DNA of 64,000 nucleotides from Allobosea sp. (GTDB taxonomy: Bacteria; Pseudomonadota; Alphaproteobacteria; Rhizobiales; Beijerinckiaceae), in contig NZ_JAFKFX010000037.1 of NCBI RefSeq assembly GCF_017308075.1, positions 62,001 through 126,000 on the forward strand, read 5' to 3'. Position 1 is the first letter of the stretch. Each line of letters opens with the position of its first letter. A model generated the notes under the pieces. The model had not been told where the DNA came from and ran no database searches. It was given only the letters and a program-made list of their open reading frames with translations. Below, in pieces: positions 40,918-51,978 of the stretch. The translations under genes were made by a program, and so were the position numbers.

Positions 40918-43284
40918 ATGGCTGATCACCAGCACCACGAACATCACGAGCATGGTCACCATCACGGCCATGGAGCGCCCGCGCCGGACAGCGTCAAGGA
41001 CCCGGTCTGCGGCATGACCGTCGATCCCGCCACGGCGAAGCACAGCGCCTCCCACGCCGGCAAGACCTACTTCTTCTGCTCCGAGGGCTGCCACAGCAGG
41101 TTCCAGGCGAAACCGGCCGCCTATGCCGAGGGCACGACGCCGAAGCCCGCCGCAGCGCCCGCGCCCGAGGGCACGATCTATACCTGCCCGATGCATCCGC
41201 AGATCCGCCAGCCCGCCCCGGGCAGCTGCCCGATCTGCGGCATGGCGCTCGAGCCGGAGATGCCGACTGCCGATCAGGGGCCGAGCCACGAGCTCGTCGA
41301 CATGACCCGGCGCTTCTGGATCGGCCTCGTCCTGACCCTGCCGGTCTTCGTCCTCGAAATGGGCGGCCATCTCCTCGGCCTGCACCAGCTGATCGCGCCG
41401 CAGAACTCCAACTGGCTGCAACTCGTCCTGGCGACGCCGGTCCTGCTCTGGGCGGGCTGGCCCTTCTTCGAGCGCGCCTTCGCATCCCTCGTCAATCGCA
41501 GCCTGAACATGTTCACGCTGATCGCCATGGGCACGGGTGTCGCCTGGATCTACAGCGTGATCGCGACCATCGCCCCCGGCATCTTCCCGCCGACATTGCG
41601 CGCTACCGACGGCTCGGTCGCCGTCTATTTCGAGGCCGCTGCCGTCATCACCGTGCTGGTGCTGCTCGGCCAGGTGCTGGAACTCAGGGCCCGCGAGCAG
41701 ACCGGCGGCGCGATCCGCGCCTTGCTCGACCTCGTGCCGAAGACGGCGCGTCGCGTGCGCGAGGATGGCGAGGACGAGGATATCCCGCTCGAATCCGTCC
41801 ATGTCGGCGACCGCCTGCGCGTGCGCCCGGGCGAGACCGTGCCGGTCGATGGCGAGCTCGTCGAAGGCCGCAGCTCGCTCGACGAATCCATGATCACCGG
41901 CGAATCCATGCCGGTCACCAAGGAGGTCGGCGCCGCGCTGATCGGCGGCACGCTCAACCGCACCGGCGGCTTCATCATGCGCGCCGGCAAGGTCGGCAGC
42001 GACACCATGCTCGCCCGGATCGTCAAAATGGTCGCCGAGGCGCAGCGCTCGCGCGCGCCGATCCAGCGCCTGGCCGATCAGGTCTCCGGCTGGTTCGTCC
42101 CGCTGGTCATCGTCATCGCCATCGCGGCCTTCGCCGCCTGGATGATGTTCGGCCCGGAACCGCGCCTCGCCCACGCCCTCATCGCCGCTGTCGCGGTGCT
42201 GATCATCGCCTGTCCCTGCGCGCTCGGCCTGGCGACGCCGATGTCGATCATGGTCGGTGTCGGGCGCGGCGCCGGCCTCGGCGTGCTGATCAAGAACGCC
42301 GAGGCGCTCGAACGCTTCGAGAAAGTCGACACGCTGGTCGTCGACAAGACCGGCACGCTGACCGAGGGCCAGCCCCGGCTGATCGCCATGCGGACGGCCG
42401 GCGGCATCGACCAGAACGAGCTGCTGCGCCTTTCCGCCTCGCTCGAGCGCGCCAGCGAGCATCCGCTCGCGACCGCGATCGTCGAAGCCGCCAAGGAGCG
42501 CGGCCTCGCCCTCGCCGAAGCCCGGGATTTCGACAGCCCGGTCGGCAAGGGCGTGACCGGCAGCGTCGAAGGCCGCGCGCTGGTCATCGGCAGCCACCGG
42601 ATCATGGGCGAGCTCGGCATCGACTTTTCCGCGTTGTCCGCCGATGCCGAGACCCTGCGCGGCGAAGGCGGCACGGTGATCTTCGTCGCCATCGACGGCA
42701 AGCTCGCCGGCCTCTTGGCGATCGCCGATCCGATCAAGAAGACGACGCCGGCGGCGATCCGGGCGCTCCGCGACGCCGGCATTCGCGTCGTCATGCTGAC
42801 CGGCGACAACCGCACGACGGCGCAGGCCGTGGCGCGCCAGCTCGGCATCGACGAGGTCGAGGCCGAGGTGCTGCCCGAGGAAAAGAGCGCCGTGGTCGAC
42901 AAGCTGCGGGCCCAGGGACGGGTCGTCGCGATGGCCGGCGACGGCGTCAACGATGCCCCTGCCCTCGCCGCCGCCGATGTCGGCGTCGCCATGGGCACCG
43001 GAACCGACGTCGCGATCGAGAGCGCCGGCATCACCCTGGTCAAGGGCGACCTTCAGGGCATCGTGCGCGGGCTTCAGCTCAGCCGCGCGACGATGAGCAA
43101 TATCCGACAGAACCTGTTCTTCGCCTTCGTCTACAACGCCGCCGGCGTCCCCGTCGCCGCGGGCCTGCTCTACCCGTTCTTCGGCATCCTGCTCTCGCCG
43201 ATCATCGCGGCAGCGGCGATGGCATTGTCCTCGGTCAGCGTGATCGGCAACGCGCTGCGCCTGCGCGTCACGGCGCTCGACTAA
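40918..43284 (+). CDS. copA: Copper-translocating P1B-type ATPase
   Basis: A 788-residue ATPase. The N-terminus has a His-rich tail ([16 protein letters not shown]), a YHS domain (about 25-70, [20 protein letters not shown]) and a heavy-metal-binding domain YTCPMHPQI with [10 protein letters not shown], instead of HMA domains. Membrane and catalytic signatures are complete: [16 protein letters not shown], the ion-path CPC at 432-434, DKTGTLTEG with phosphorylated D476, a conserved HP (SEHPLATAI), and [10 protein letters not shown]. It exports Cu(I) from the cytoplasm. The chaperone gene upstream and the CueR-like promoter support copper. Confidence 0.94.
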   Translation: MADHQHHEHHEHGHHHGHGAPAPDSVKDPVCGMTVDPATAKHSASHAGKTYFFCSEGCHSRFQAKPAAYAEGTTPKPAAAPAPEGTIYTCPMHPQIRQPAPGSCPICGMALEPEMPTADQGPSHELVDMTRRFWIGLVLTLPVFVLEMGGHLLGLHQLIAPQNSNWLQLVLATPVLLWAGWPFFERAFASLVNRSLNMFTLIAMGTGVAWIYSVIATIAPGIFPPTLRATDGSVAVYFEAAAVITVLVLLGQVLELRAREQTGGAIRALLDLVPKTARRVREDGEDEDIPLESVHVGDRLRVRPGETVPVDGELVEGRSSLDESMITGESMPVTKEVGAALIGGTLNRTGGFIMRAGKVGSDTMLARIVKMVAEAQRSRAPIQRLADQVSGWFVPLVIVIAIAAFAAWMMFGPEPRLAHALIAAVAVLIIACPCALGLATPMSIMVGVGRGAGLGVLIKNAEALERFEKVDTLVVDKTGTLTEGQPRLIAMRTAGGIDQNELLRLSASLERASEHPLATAIVEAAKERGLALAEARDFDSPVGKGVTGSVEGRALVIGSHRIMGELGIDFSALSADAETLRGEGGTVIFVAIDGKLAGLLAIADPIKKTTPAAIRALRDAGIRVVMLTGDNRTTAQAVARQLGIDEVEAEVLPEEKSAVVDKLRAQGRVVAMAGDGVNDAPALAAADVGVAMGTGTDVAIESAGITLVKGDLQGIVRGLQLSRATMSNIRQNLFFAFVYNAAGVPVAAGLLYPFFGILLSPIIAAAAMALSSVSVIGNALRLRVTALD

Positions 43285-43667
43285 GGCCTGCGCACCCGGA
43301 GCGGCAAGTTCCTGGGGGCGTTTCCGGGACCGGCTGGCGTTCCGCTTCGGCAGAATCAATCATCCTGGACGGATGCCCTGATGGAGCGGATGCGCCGCCC
43401 CATCGTCCCGCCGGCCTTCGCGCGCGCCACCCGGACATCACCCGGAACAAAAAATTCGGTGCGCGCCGGCAGGCCGGCAAGAGCCCGACGCCCTATGGTT
43501 TATTCCAGAAAACCGGTCTCCCGGGACCGAAAGCTTCACCTTTCGCCTGCTACGCCTAATTGCGGGGTTGACCGTCCGGCTTGCCACCGGTGGAGGGCGC
43601 TGACATGGTCGCGCCCAAGCCGATACCGGTGGCCGACAAAACTGCTGTTCCAGAGGAAACGTTACTG
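43285..43667. other. Intergenic region without a recognisable gene
   Basis: No convincing reading frame or structured RNA was seen. The stretch around 43440-43560 is less GC-rich and probably holds the promoter for the downstream TRAP receptor. AGAGGAAAC just before 43668 is its ribosome-binding site. Confidence 0.4.
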
Positions 43668-44765
43668 ATGAAACGCCGCTCATTCCTGAAGGGCGCCGGC
43701 ATCGGCGCGGCCGCCGGCATCGCCAGCCCGGCGATCGCGCAGAGCCTGCCGACGATCTCCTGGCGCCTGGCTTCGAGCTATCCGAAGTCGCTGGAGACCC
43801 TGTTCGGAGCCTGCACCCATTTCTCCGAAGCGGTCGCTGCGGTCACCGACGGAAAGTTCAAGATCCAGGTCTTCGCCACCGGCGAGATCGTGCCGGCGCT
43901 GCAGGTCGCCGATGCCGTGACGACCGGTACCGTCGAGATGGGCCATTCCGGCTCCTATTTCTATATCGGCAAGGACACCGCCTTCGCCTTCGGAACCGTG
44001 ATCCCCTGGGGCCCGAACAGCCGCCAGATGCAGGCCTGGCTCTACCATGCCGGCGGCCTGGAGCTGCTCAACGAGTTCTATGCCAAGTTCAACATCTACA
44101 ACCTGCCGGCCGGCAACACCGGCGCGCAGATGGGCGGCTGGTTCCGCAAGGAGATCAAGTCGGCCGCCGACCTCCAGGGCCTGAAGATGCGCATCGGCGG
44201 GCTCGGCGGCAATGTGCTGCAGAAGATGGGCGTGGTGCCGCAGCAGCTCGGCGCCGGCGACATCTATCCCGCGCTCGAGCGCGGCGTGCTCGATGCGGTG
44301 GAGTTCGTCGGCCCCTATGACGACGAGAAGCTCGGCTTCGCCAAGGTCGCGCCCTATTACTATTATCCTGGCTTCTGGGACGGCTCGGCCGAGCTCAGCT
44401 TCTTCATCAACCTGGAGAAGTGGAACAGCCTGCCGCCGGCCTATCAGAAGGCGCTGAAGGTCTGCGCCGAGGCGACCGGCCATGACATGCAGGCGAAATA
44501 CGACGTGCTGAACCCGGCTGCGCTCAAGCGTCTGGTCGCCGGCGGCGCCCAGCTGCGGCAGCTGCCCAACGACATCCTCAAGGCGAGCTACAAGATCACC
44601 AAGGATCTCTACGCCGAGATGTCGGCCGCCAACCCGAACTTCAAGAAGATCTACGACCATCTCTGGGCGTATCAGCAGGACAGCCTGCGCTATTGGGCGA
44701 TCTCCGACTTCGCCTATGACTACATGTCCGTCACTGCCCTGCAGCAGCGCTGGGCCGAAGGCTGA
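43668..44765 (+). CDS. TRAP transporter receptor, TakP-like (2-keto-acid type), orphan
   Basis: A 365-residue periplasmic binding protein. The start at 43668 gives a Tat signal MKRRSFLKGAGIGAAAGIAS, cleaved near AIAQ. TakP-type motifs are complete: WRLASSYPKSLE, FKIQVFATGEIVPALQVADA, GNTGAQMGGWFRKEI, ALERGVLDAVEFVGPYDDEK and YYYYPGFWDG. It is paralogous to the receptor at 26755-27834. No DctQ/M gene is adjacent; an intrinsic-looking hairpin follows immediately. The convergent neighbour is a 2-hydroxyacid dehydrogenase, which yields 2-keto acids. Confidence 0.9.
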   Translation: MKRRSFLKGAGIGAAAGIASPAIAQSLPTISWRLASSYPKSLETLFGACTHFSEAVAAVTDGKFKIQVFATGEIVPALQVADAVTTGTVEMGHSGSYFYIGKDTAFAFGTVIPWGPNSRQMQAWLYHAGGLELLNEFYAKFNIYNLPAGNTGAQMGGWFRKEIKSAADLQGLKMRIGGLGGNVLQKMGVVPQQLGAGDIYPALERGVLDAVEFVGPYDDEKLGFAKVAPYYYYPGFWDGSAELSFFINLEKWNSLPPAYQKALKVCAEATGHDMQAKYDVLNPAALKRLVAGGAQLRQLPNDILKASYKITKDLYAEMSAANPNFKKIYDHLWAYQQDSLRYWAISDFAYDYMSVTALQQRWAEG

Positions 44766-44773
44766 GACCAATC

Positions 44774-44799
44774 CGGCCGGGCCCTTCGGGGCCCGGCCG
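44774..44799. terminator. Strong stem-loop between convergent genes
   Basis: Perfect 11-bp stem CGGCCGGGCCC / GGGCCCGGCCG closed by a stable TTCG tetraloop. It follows the TRAP receptor stop by eight bases and lies before the end of the convergent dehydrogenase gene. Probably a bidirectional terminator. Confidence 0.65.
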
Positions 44800-44811
44800 A
44801 CAAGCATTTCG

Positions 44812-46005
44812 TCAGGTGCGGGTGCGCCGCTGGGCCGGACGCAGATGATCCGGCGTCACGGCTGAGAGCCGCGCAACGCCGAGCAGGATCATCGCCACGT
44901 CGAGCTCGTGGCGCAGCAGTGCGATCGCCTTCTCCGCGCCTTCCTGGCCGCCGGCCGTCAGCCCCCAGAGGAAGGGGCGGCCGATGCTGCAGGCGGTGGC
45001 ACCGAGGCCGACCGCCTTCAGTATGTCCGTCCCACGCCGCACGCCGCCATCGACGATGAATTGGGCCCGGCGTCCGACCGCCCGCGCGATCTCGGGCAGC
45101 ATCGTGACCGGAGCGGGCGAATGGTCGAGCTGGCGTCCGCCATGGTTCGAGACCATCAGCGCTTCGCAGCCGATCTCCACCGCCTTCGCCGCATCCTCCG
45201 GATGCATCACGCCCTTGATCACCATCGGGCCGCGCCAGAGATCGCGCAGCTTCTGCACGTCGCCCCAGTGCAGGGACGCGTCGAAGGAACCGGCGATGCG
45301 CTGGGCGATATTGGTGAAGCCGGTCGTCCCGGCATCCTCGAAATTGCCGAAGCGCGGCGGCGAGCGCAGCACGCCGAACGACCAGGAGGGATGCAGGGCC
45401 AGATCGAGCACATTGGCGAGGCTCGGCCGCAGCGGCATGGTGAAGCGGTTATGGACGTCGCGCTCGCGCCGCCCGGAGACCGGCAGGTCGAGCGTGACGC
45501 AGAGCACGCGATAGCCCGCCTCCTGCGCCCTGTGCACCAGACCATGCATCCAGTCGCGGTCGCGCAGGCCATAGAGCTGGAACCAGAGATCGGTCTCGGG
45601 CGCGCCCTTCGCGACCTCCTCGATCGAGGCCACCGACATGGTCGACAGCGTGTAGGGGATACCCATGCGGCCGGCTGCCCGGGCGGCGAGGATCTCGCCA
45701 TTGGGGTGGTAGAAGCCGGTCAGGCCGGTGGGCGAGAAGACCAGCGGCAGCGCCTGCTCGCGCCCCAGCAGCTCGACCTTCGCCGAGCGTTCCGCCACAT
45801 TGACGGCGATGCGATGCACGAGATGCCAGCCGAGGAAGCCGTCCTCATTGTCGCGCAGCGCCGTCTCGTCCTCGGCCCCGCCGTCGATATAGTCGAAGAC
45901 CGCCTTCGGAAGGCGGCGCTGCGACAGGGTGCGCAGATCGCGGATCGAAGCCGCGTCGGCCAGCCCCGCGCCATAGGACAGCGCGGTTGCGCCGGTTTCT
46001 CTCAC
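44812..46005 (-). CDS. FMN-dependent 2-hydroxyacid dehydrogenase (lactate dehydrogenase family)
   Basis: A 397-residue enzyme starting at GTG 46005 after GGGAGGG. The family barrel is clear: KAVFDYIDGGAEDETALRDN, SPTGLTGFYHPNGE, DLWFQLYGLRDRDW, the catalytic histidine in VSNHGGRQLDH and the phosphate-binding FIVDGGVRRGTDILKAVGLG. These enzymes oxidise L-lactate, mandelate or related 2-hydroxyacids to 2-keto acids. They may pass electrons to quinone or to oxygen. A lactate permease gene begins 17 kb downstream, but no operon link is visible. Confidence 0.88.
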   Translation of the reverse strand: MRETGATALSYGAGLADAASIRDLRTLSQRRLPKAVFDYIDGGAEDETALRDNEDGFLGWHLVHRIAVNVAERSAKVELLGREQALPLVFSPTGLTGFYHPNGEILAARAAGRMGIPYTLSTMSVASIEEVAKGAPETDLWFQLYGLRDRDWMHGLVHRAQEAGYRVLCVTLDLPVSGRRERDVHNRFTMPLRPSLANVLDLALHPSWSFGVLRSPPRFGNFEDAGTTGFTNIAQRIAGSFDASLHWGDVQKLRDLWRGPMVIKGVMHPEDAAKAVEIGCEALMVSNHGGRQLDHSPAPVTMLPEIARAVGRRAQFIVDGGVRRGTDILKAVGLGATACSIGRPFLWGLTAGGQEGAEKAIALLRHELDVAMILLGVARLSAVTPDHLRPAQRRTRT

Positions 46006-46305
46006 GATAGCCCTCCCTGATCTCTCGGCGCGCCGCCAGCTCGGGGGACGCGATCGCCCCTCCTTGTCACGGAGCGGAGCGGTGAGGAACGCCGGAGCGG
46101 GGAAGCGGACCTGACATGACCGCATAGCGACCGAACGGTTTCGAAGCCTCTCCGCAACCGCGCTTCGCGATGCCCGCCCGTTTCGGCAGGCGGCAGACGC
46201 GGATACGGCGGGCAGGCCGCGCCATGTTTCCGGCGCCGATCCCCGCCCGCTTCCGTCCGTCGAAATGGCGTCGCGGCGGCCGAACGATCGGCGCCCGATG
46301 CCGGC
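46006..46305. other. Intergenic region without a recognisable gene
   Basis: About 300 bases of GC-rich sequence between two minus-strand genes. The 30 bases next to 46005 hold the ribosome-binding site of the dehydrogenase gene. No other signal was seen. Confidence 0.35.
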
Positions 46306-46869
46306 TCAATCGCTCATCAGGCTCCTGAAGACCAGGACCGAATGGGGGCTCTTCGAGGAGAGCCCGACGACCCTGCAGCCCTCCCGGACCGGCCCCGCCC
46401 CACGCAGCGTCACCGTCGCGCGGTCCTTCGAATATCCGCCCGTCACCTGGTAGGGTGCGGGCGGGCAGCCCTGCTTGAACGCATAGGCAGTGCCCGAAAG
46501 CTTGCCACCTTCCTTGAAGGGCTGTCCGCGGAACAGGACCGTCCCCTTCCGGGCGAGGCCGTTCAGGGAGGCCTTCGGCTCCTCGTAGACGATGAGGCCG
46601 TGCTCGAACGCCATCTTCATCAGGCTCCCATTATGGTCGTAGGGACCGTGGGAGGCTGCCAGATGGCCCAATGTCTCGAAGTCGAAGAGCTCGTCATCCG
46701 CGGCAGATCGGGTGGCTGCAAGCACGAGGCCGGCTTTGGCAGGATCGTCGCGCCCCGGCGTGGCCGTGAGAATGGCAGTTTCGGCCTCATTTGAAGCAGA
46801 GCGCGCATCGCCCGCCTCGACACCGCAGAACGCTGCCAAGGCGAGCATCATGACCGAACAGCTTTTCAT
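46306..46869 (-). CDS. Secreted hypothetical protein
   Basis: A 187-residue protein starting at 46869 with signal peptide MKSCSVMMLALAAFCGVEAG. The mature part includes LFDFETLGHLAASHGPYDHN, a charged centre, and YQVTGGYSKDRATVTLRGAG ahead of a C-terminal beta segment SPHSVLVFRSLM. Two cysteines (GCPPAPY and EGCRVV) may pair. The family is not recognised; periplasmic location is likely. Confidence 0.65.
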   Translation of the reverse strand: MKSCSVMMLALAAFCGVEAGDARSASNEAETAILTATPGRDDPAKAGLVLAATRSAADDELFDFETLGHLAASHGPYDHNGSLMKMAFEHGLIVYEEPKASLNGLARKGTVLFRGQPFKEGGKLSGTAYAFKQGCPPAPYQVTGGYSKDRATVTLRGAGPVREGCRVVGLSSKSPHSVLVFRSLMSD

Positions 46870-48729
<1,860 letters not shown>

Positions 48730-48764
48730 GCAGCCCGCCTCGAATTCCGAAGCCCGTCGCGCCG

Positions 48765-48780
48765 GCCGGGTTTTCCCGGC
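48765..48780. terminator. Small bidirectional terminator
   Basis: GCCGGG-TTTT-CCCGGC hairpin between the convergent CoA-transferase and hydantoinase genes, directly at the hydantoinase stop codon. Confidence 0.4.
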
Positions 48781-50184
48781 TCAGGCGAACTGGCTGATCT
48801 CTCGCTTGAGGTAGGTTCCGTGGCCCTTTCGGGCCTCGATCCTGCCGTTGCGGGCGACGATCTCGCCGCGGACCAGGGTGATGACCGGCCAGCCGGTGAT
48901 CTTCATGCCTTCATAGGGCGTGTAGTCGGAGCCGTCGTCCAGCATGGCATGCGTCAGCACCTGCTCGATCTGCGGATCCCAGATCGCGATGTCGGCGTCG
49001 GCACCGACTGCGATCGTACCCTTGCGCGGATAGAGCCCATAGGTCCTGGCATGGTTGGTCGCGGTCAGGGCGACGAAGCGGTTGATATCGATCCGCCCTG
49101 CGATCACCCCCTCGGAAAACAGGATCGGCAGGCGCGCGCCGACGCCGGGAATGCCGTTGGGAACCCAACGGAAACTGGTGCGCCCTTTCGGTGCGAGCTT
49201 GCCCTGCGGATCGTCATAGCGGAACGGGCAGTGATCGGAGGAGAACACCGAGAACACGCCCTGCTGCAACCCTTCCCAGCAGGCTTCCTGGCTAGCCGCA
49301 TCGCGGGGCGGCGGCGAGCAGACATATTTCGCCCCTTCCATGTTGAGACCGTCTAGATCTTGCTCGGTCAGGGTCAGATATTGCGGGCAGGTCTCGCCGA
49401 AGATCTTCAGGCCCTTCTGCTGGGCCCGGCGGATCTCCTCCATCGCCTCGCGGTTGGAGACATGGACGACCATCAGGGGGACGTCGGACAGCTCCGCCAG
49501 CGAGATTGCGCGATAGGTCGCCTCGCGCTCGGCGATGACCGGGCGGGAGCTGGCGTGGAAGCGTGGAGCCGTCCTGCCGGCCTGTTCGAGCTGCTCGGTC
49601 AGAAAGCGGATGACGTCGTAATTCTCGGCATGGACCATGACGAGTGCGCGCGTCTCGCGCGCCACCGCCATCACCTTCAGCAGCTCCAGATCGCTCAGGG
49701 CGAGGCCCTCATAGGTCATGAAGACCTTGAACGAGGTATAGCCGTCGCCGACCAGCGCCGGCAGCTCCTGGCCGAGAACCTGCTCGGTCGGGTCCGAGAT
49801 GATCAGATGGAAGGAGATGTCGGTATAGCAGGCGCCTTCGGCCATGGCGTGATAGGCCTGCACGCTCTGGCGCAGCGGAACCCCGCTTTCCTGCAGGCAG
49901 AAGGGCAGGACGGTGGTGTTGCCGCCAAGTGCCGCCGAGCGCGTCGCGCTCTCGAAATCATCGGCCATCCGGATGCCCTCGCCTGAGGGCTGCGAGATAT
50001 GGACATGGCTGTCTATGCCGCCGGGCAGAACCCATTTCCCCTGCGCATCAATGACGCGCTCGGCCTCGCCGAGATCCTCGCCCAGCGCGGCGATCCTGCC
50101 GTGCCTGATGCCGATATCGCAGTGAAACGTGTCGGAGGCGGTCGAAATGCGCCCGCCGCGGATGATTGTGTCGAACGTGCTCAT
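48781..50184 (-). CDS. Dihydropyrimidinase/hydantoinase-family amidohydrolase
   Basis: A 467-residue cyclic amidohydrolase. The metal-binding histidines H60 and H62 lie in GGIDSHVHISQPSG, the carboxylated lysine is K153 in SFKVFMTYEG, and further ligands are in VMVHAENYD and MVVHVSNREAM; CSPPPRD and SSDHCPFRYDD complete the set. The family opens hydantoins, dihydropyrimidines or related rings. The start codon overlaps the stop of the GntR gene by four bases, so the GntR regulator and hydrolase are co-transcribed. Confidence 0.9.
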   Translation of the reverse strand: MSTFDTIIRGGRISTASDTFHCDIGIRHGRIAALGEDLGEAERVIDAQGKWVLPGGIDSHVHISQPSGEGIRMADDFESATRSAALGGNTTVLPFCLQESGVPLRQSVQAYHAMAEGACYTDISFHLIISDPTEQVLGQELPALVGDGYTSFKVFMTYEGLALSDLELLKVMAVARETRALVMVHAENYDVIRFLTEQLEQAGRTAPRFHASSRPVIAEREATYRAISLAELSDVPLMVVHVSNREAMEEIRRAQQKGLKIFGETCPQYLTLTEQDLDGLNMEGAKYVCSPPPRDAASQEACWEGLQQGVFSVFSSDHCPFRYDDPQGKLAPKGRTSFRWVPNGIPGVGARLPILFSEGVIAGRIDINRFVALTATNHARTYGLYPRKGTIAVGADADIAIWDPQIEQVLTHAMLDDGSDYTPYEGMKITGWPVITLVRGEIVARNGRIEARKGHGTYLKREISQFA

Positions 50185-50876
50185 GCCGACTTCCTCCGTC
50201 TGCGGGCGCTCGGCGCCTTGCCCGGCCTGGCGACCGCTGCGAGCGCCCGGGACATGGCCTCACCGGTCAGGCGGTTATGCTCCTCGAGCCGCTCGGCGAG
50301 ATCGAGCCGGGCGCGGGCGCGCAGGGCGATCATGATCCGCTCATGTTCCTGGTAGGATTGCGCCAGCCGCTCGGAGAGCTCGTTGATGGTGAAGCGATAG
50401 CGCCAGATCTTCTGCTGCAGCGCCTCGTAGCTCTGCACCAGAACCGGGTTCTGCGTGGTCTGCGCCAGCTTCTGGTGGAAGGCGAAATTGAGATGCGTGT
50501 AGCTCGCATGCTCGTCCCGCATTAGGGCGTCCTTCAGGGCAAGATGCAGGCGCTCGAGTTCGGCGATGTCGGCATCGCTCGCGCGCTCCGGGGCGAGCAG
50601 GCCGATCAGCCGCTCCAGCGCGCCCTTGAACTCGACGAGCGGGCCGATCTCGCCGGGGTCGATCGGCGCGACCACGGCCCCGCGGTTCGGCCGCAAGGTG
50701 ACGAAGCCTTCCGCAGCCATGACCTTGAGCGCCTCGCGCAAGGGCGTGCGCGATACCCCGAAGCGCTCGCACAGCTTGGCCTCGGGAATCCGGCTGCCGT
50801 CGGCCAGCTCGCCATTGAGCAGCAGCGTGCGCAATTGCGCGATCAGGGCCTCGTGCAGGGTCGGGGGCATCGCCAT
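50181..50876 (-). CDS. GntR/FadR-family regulator
   Basis: A 231-residue regulator. The GntR winged helix covers residues 5-70 (RIPEAKLCERFGVSRTPLRE, then VTLRPNRGAVVAPI). The FCD domain contains YTHLNFAFHQKLAQ and a final YQEHERIMIALRAR. The start at 50876 (MAMPPTLHEAL) is chosen because the frame further upstream runs into the neighbouring gene's region. It is co-transcribed with the racemase-fold gene upstream and the hydantoinase downstream, and likely controls this locus and the divergent TRAP operon. Confidence 0.88.
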   Translation of the reverse strand: MAMPPTLHEALIAQLRTLLLNGELADGSRIPEAKLCERFGVSRTPLREALKVMAAEGFVTLRPNRGAVVAPIDPGEIGPLVEFKGALERLIGLLAPERASDADIAELERLHLALKDALMRDEHASYTHLNFAFHQKLAQTTQNPVLVQSYEALQQKIWRYRFTINELSERLAQSYQEHERIMIALRARARLDLAERLEEHNRLTGEAMSRALAAVARPGKAPSARRRRKSA

Positions 50877-50926
50877 CGGCGTAGCTTCCGGCTCAGGAAA
50901 GGCGGGTGGCGCAGGCAAGGCCTGCC

Positions 50927-51688
50927 TCACGCGACAACCGGCGCGGCCAGTGTTCGATGCCCGAACATCCGACCGAGCTCGCGCAGCGGCTGCATATCGG
51001 CGCTCGTGGCATCGAGACAGCCCCATAAGGTGAAGGCGACGGAATCCAGGACCGGGATGCCGAGTTCCCGTTCGAGCTGCGGGGCGATCAGCGGGCCGCG
51101 CATATTGGTGCAGACGATGGCGATCGCATCCGGCGCACTGGCGGCGACCTCTCGGCACATGCCGGCGATCTCGGCCTCGACGACTTCCGCGAAGGAAAAA
51201 TTGTCGGACCTGCCGCTGTGCCGCTCGGCGACCGTCTCGATGCCGAGCGCGGCATAATTGGCGATGATCTTCTGCTGCACATCGCCCGTATAGGGCGTGA
51301 CCAGCCCGAGCCGCCTGACACCCATCGCCTTGAGCAGATGGTTGAGGCTGAGGATCGCGCTGGTGGCGCGCACGCCGGTCCGTTCTGCGATGGCGGCGCA
51401 GAGCCTCTCGTCACTGTCGAAGCCGAGCCAGCTCGCCGAGGTGCCGTTCCAGGCGATGACATCGGGGCGGGCATCGGCGAGCAGATCTGCCGCCTGAAGG
51501 ATCGGCTCGAGCGAGAACTGGCTGTTGGACGCCGCGTCGAGCGCGATCTTCGTCACCCGGAAGCGGCTGAAATGCACGCTCACCGCCGGAAAAAGCGGCC
51601 AGGCCATGGCCGCCGTATAGGGCTCGAGCACCGTGTTGGAGGACGGGGTGAGCATGCCGATCACGGTCGGCTTAACGTCATATTGCAT
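50927..51688 (-). CDS. Asp/Glu racemase-superfamily enzyme, arylmalonate-decarboxylase-like
   Basis: A 253-residue protein of the maleate isomerase/Asp-Glu racemase fold. Start MQYDVKPTVIGMLTPSSNTV is typical. Only the second catalytic cysteine is kept, C193 in AIVCTNMRG. At the first position the sequence is NGTSAS with G82 in place of cysteine; arylmalonate decarboxylase shows the same Gly/Cys arrangement, while maleate isomerases and racemases have two cysteines. A decarboxylase or other single-Cys activity is therefore likely (inference). It is the first gene of the minus-strand operon with GntR and hydantoinase. Confidence 0.82.
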   Translation of the reverse strand: MQYDVKPTVIGMLTPSSNTVLEPYTAAMAWPLFPAVSVHFSRFRVTKIALDAASNSQFSLEPILQAADLLADARPDVIAWNGTSASWLGFDSDERLCAAIAERTGVRATSAILSLNHLLKAMGVRRLGLVTPYTGDVQQKIIANYAALGIETVAERHSGRSDNFSFAEVVEAEIAGMCREVAASAPDAIAIVCTNMRGPLIAPQLERELGIPVLDSVAFTLWGCLDATSADMQPLRELGRMFGHRTLAAPVVA

Positions 51689-51694
51689 TCAGAA
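51683..51694. promoter_or_regulatory. Candidate GntR half-operon site (racemase side)
   Basis: TTGCATTCAGAA, the exact reverse complement of 51945-51956. It overlaps the start codon of the racemase-fold gene. The two copies face each other across the 290-base, AT-rich divergent promoter region, each next to one of the two operons. Confidence 0.5.
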
Positions 51695-51942
51695 ATCACT
51701 CACAGAGCCGGAGGGCGATAGGCTGGTCGCCAGATTTCAAACCTCTGTATGTCGCGAATCCGACATCGCTGGCAAGTGCACGCTGAGCCGATTTTTTTAT
51801 TGTACGAGCCATTTTTCGCGATAGGCTGCTCAAAATCGCAAGAGCGCTCCACATCTTCACCAGATGCGAGTGCGCCTGGGGAACCGGCCTGGCCTGAAAT
51901 GTGCATTGTCTCGGCGAGAGCGCCTTTTTGACGATCAATGCT

Positions 51943-51956
51943 CATTCTGAATGCAA
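51943..51956. promoter_or_regulatory. Candidate GntR site (TRAP side)
   Basis: Contains the perfect palindrome CATTCTGAATG (51943-51953) and the 12-base element TTCTGAATGCAA shared in inverted form with 51683-51694. It lies 23 bases before the TRAP receptor start codon. Best explained as a binding site for the local GntR regulator. Confidence 0.5.
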
Positions 51957-51978
51957 AATGCAAAAGGGGACGGCAGAT

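Noticed and set aside
40759-43359. 866-codon minus-strand frame opposite the copper ATPase gene
   Set aside because: Composition is that of a shadow frame, and the sense strand has every P-type ATPase motif.
46070-46310. Short frames between the dehydrogenase and the secreted protein genes
   Set aside because: Arginine/proline-rich products without ribosome-binding sites or recognisable domains.
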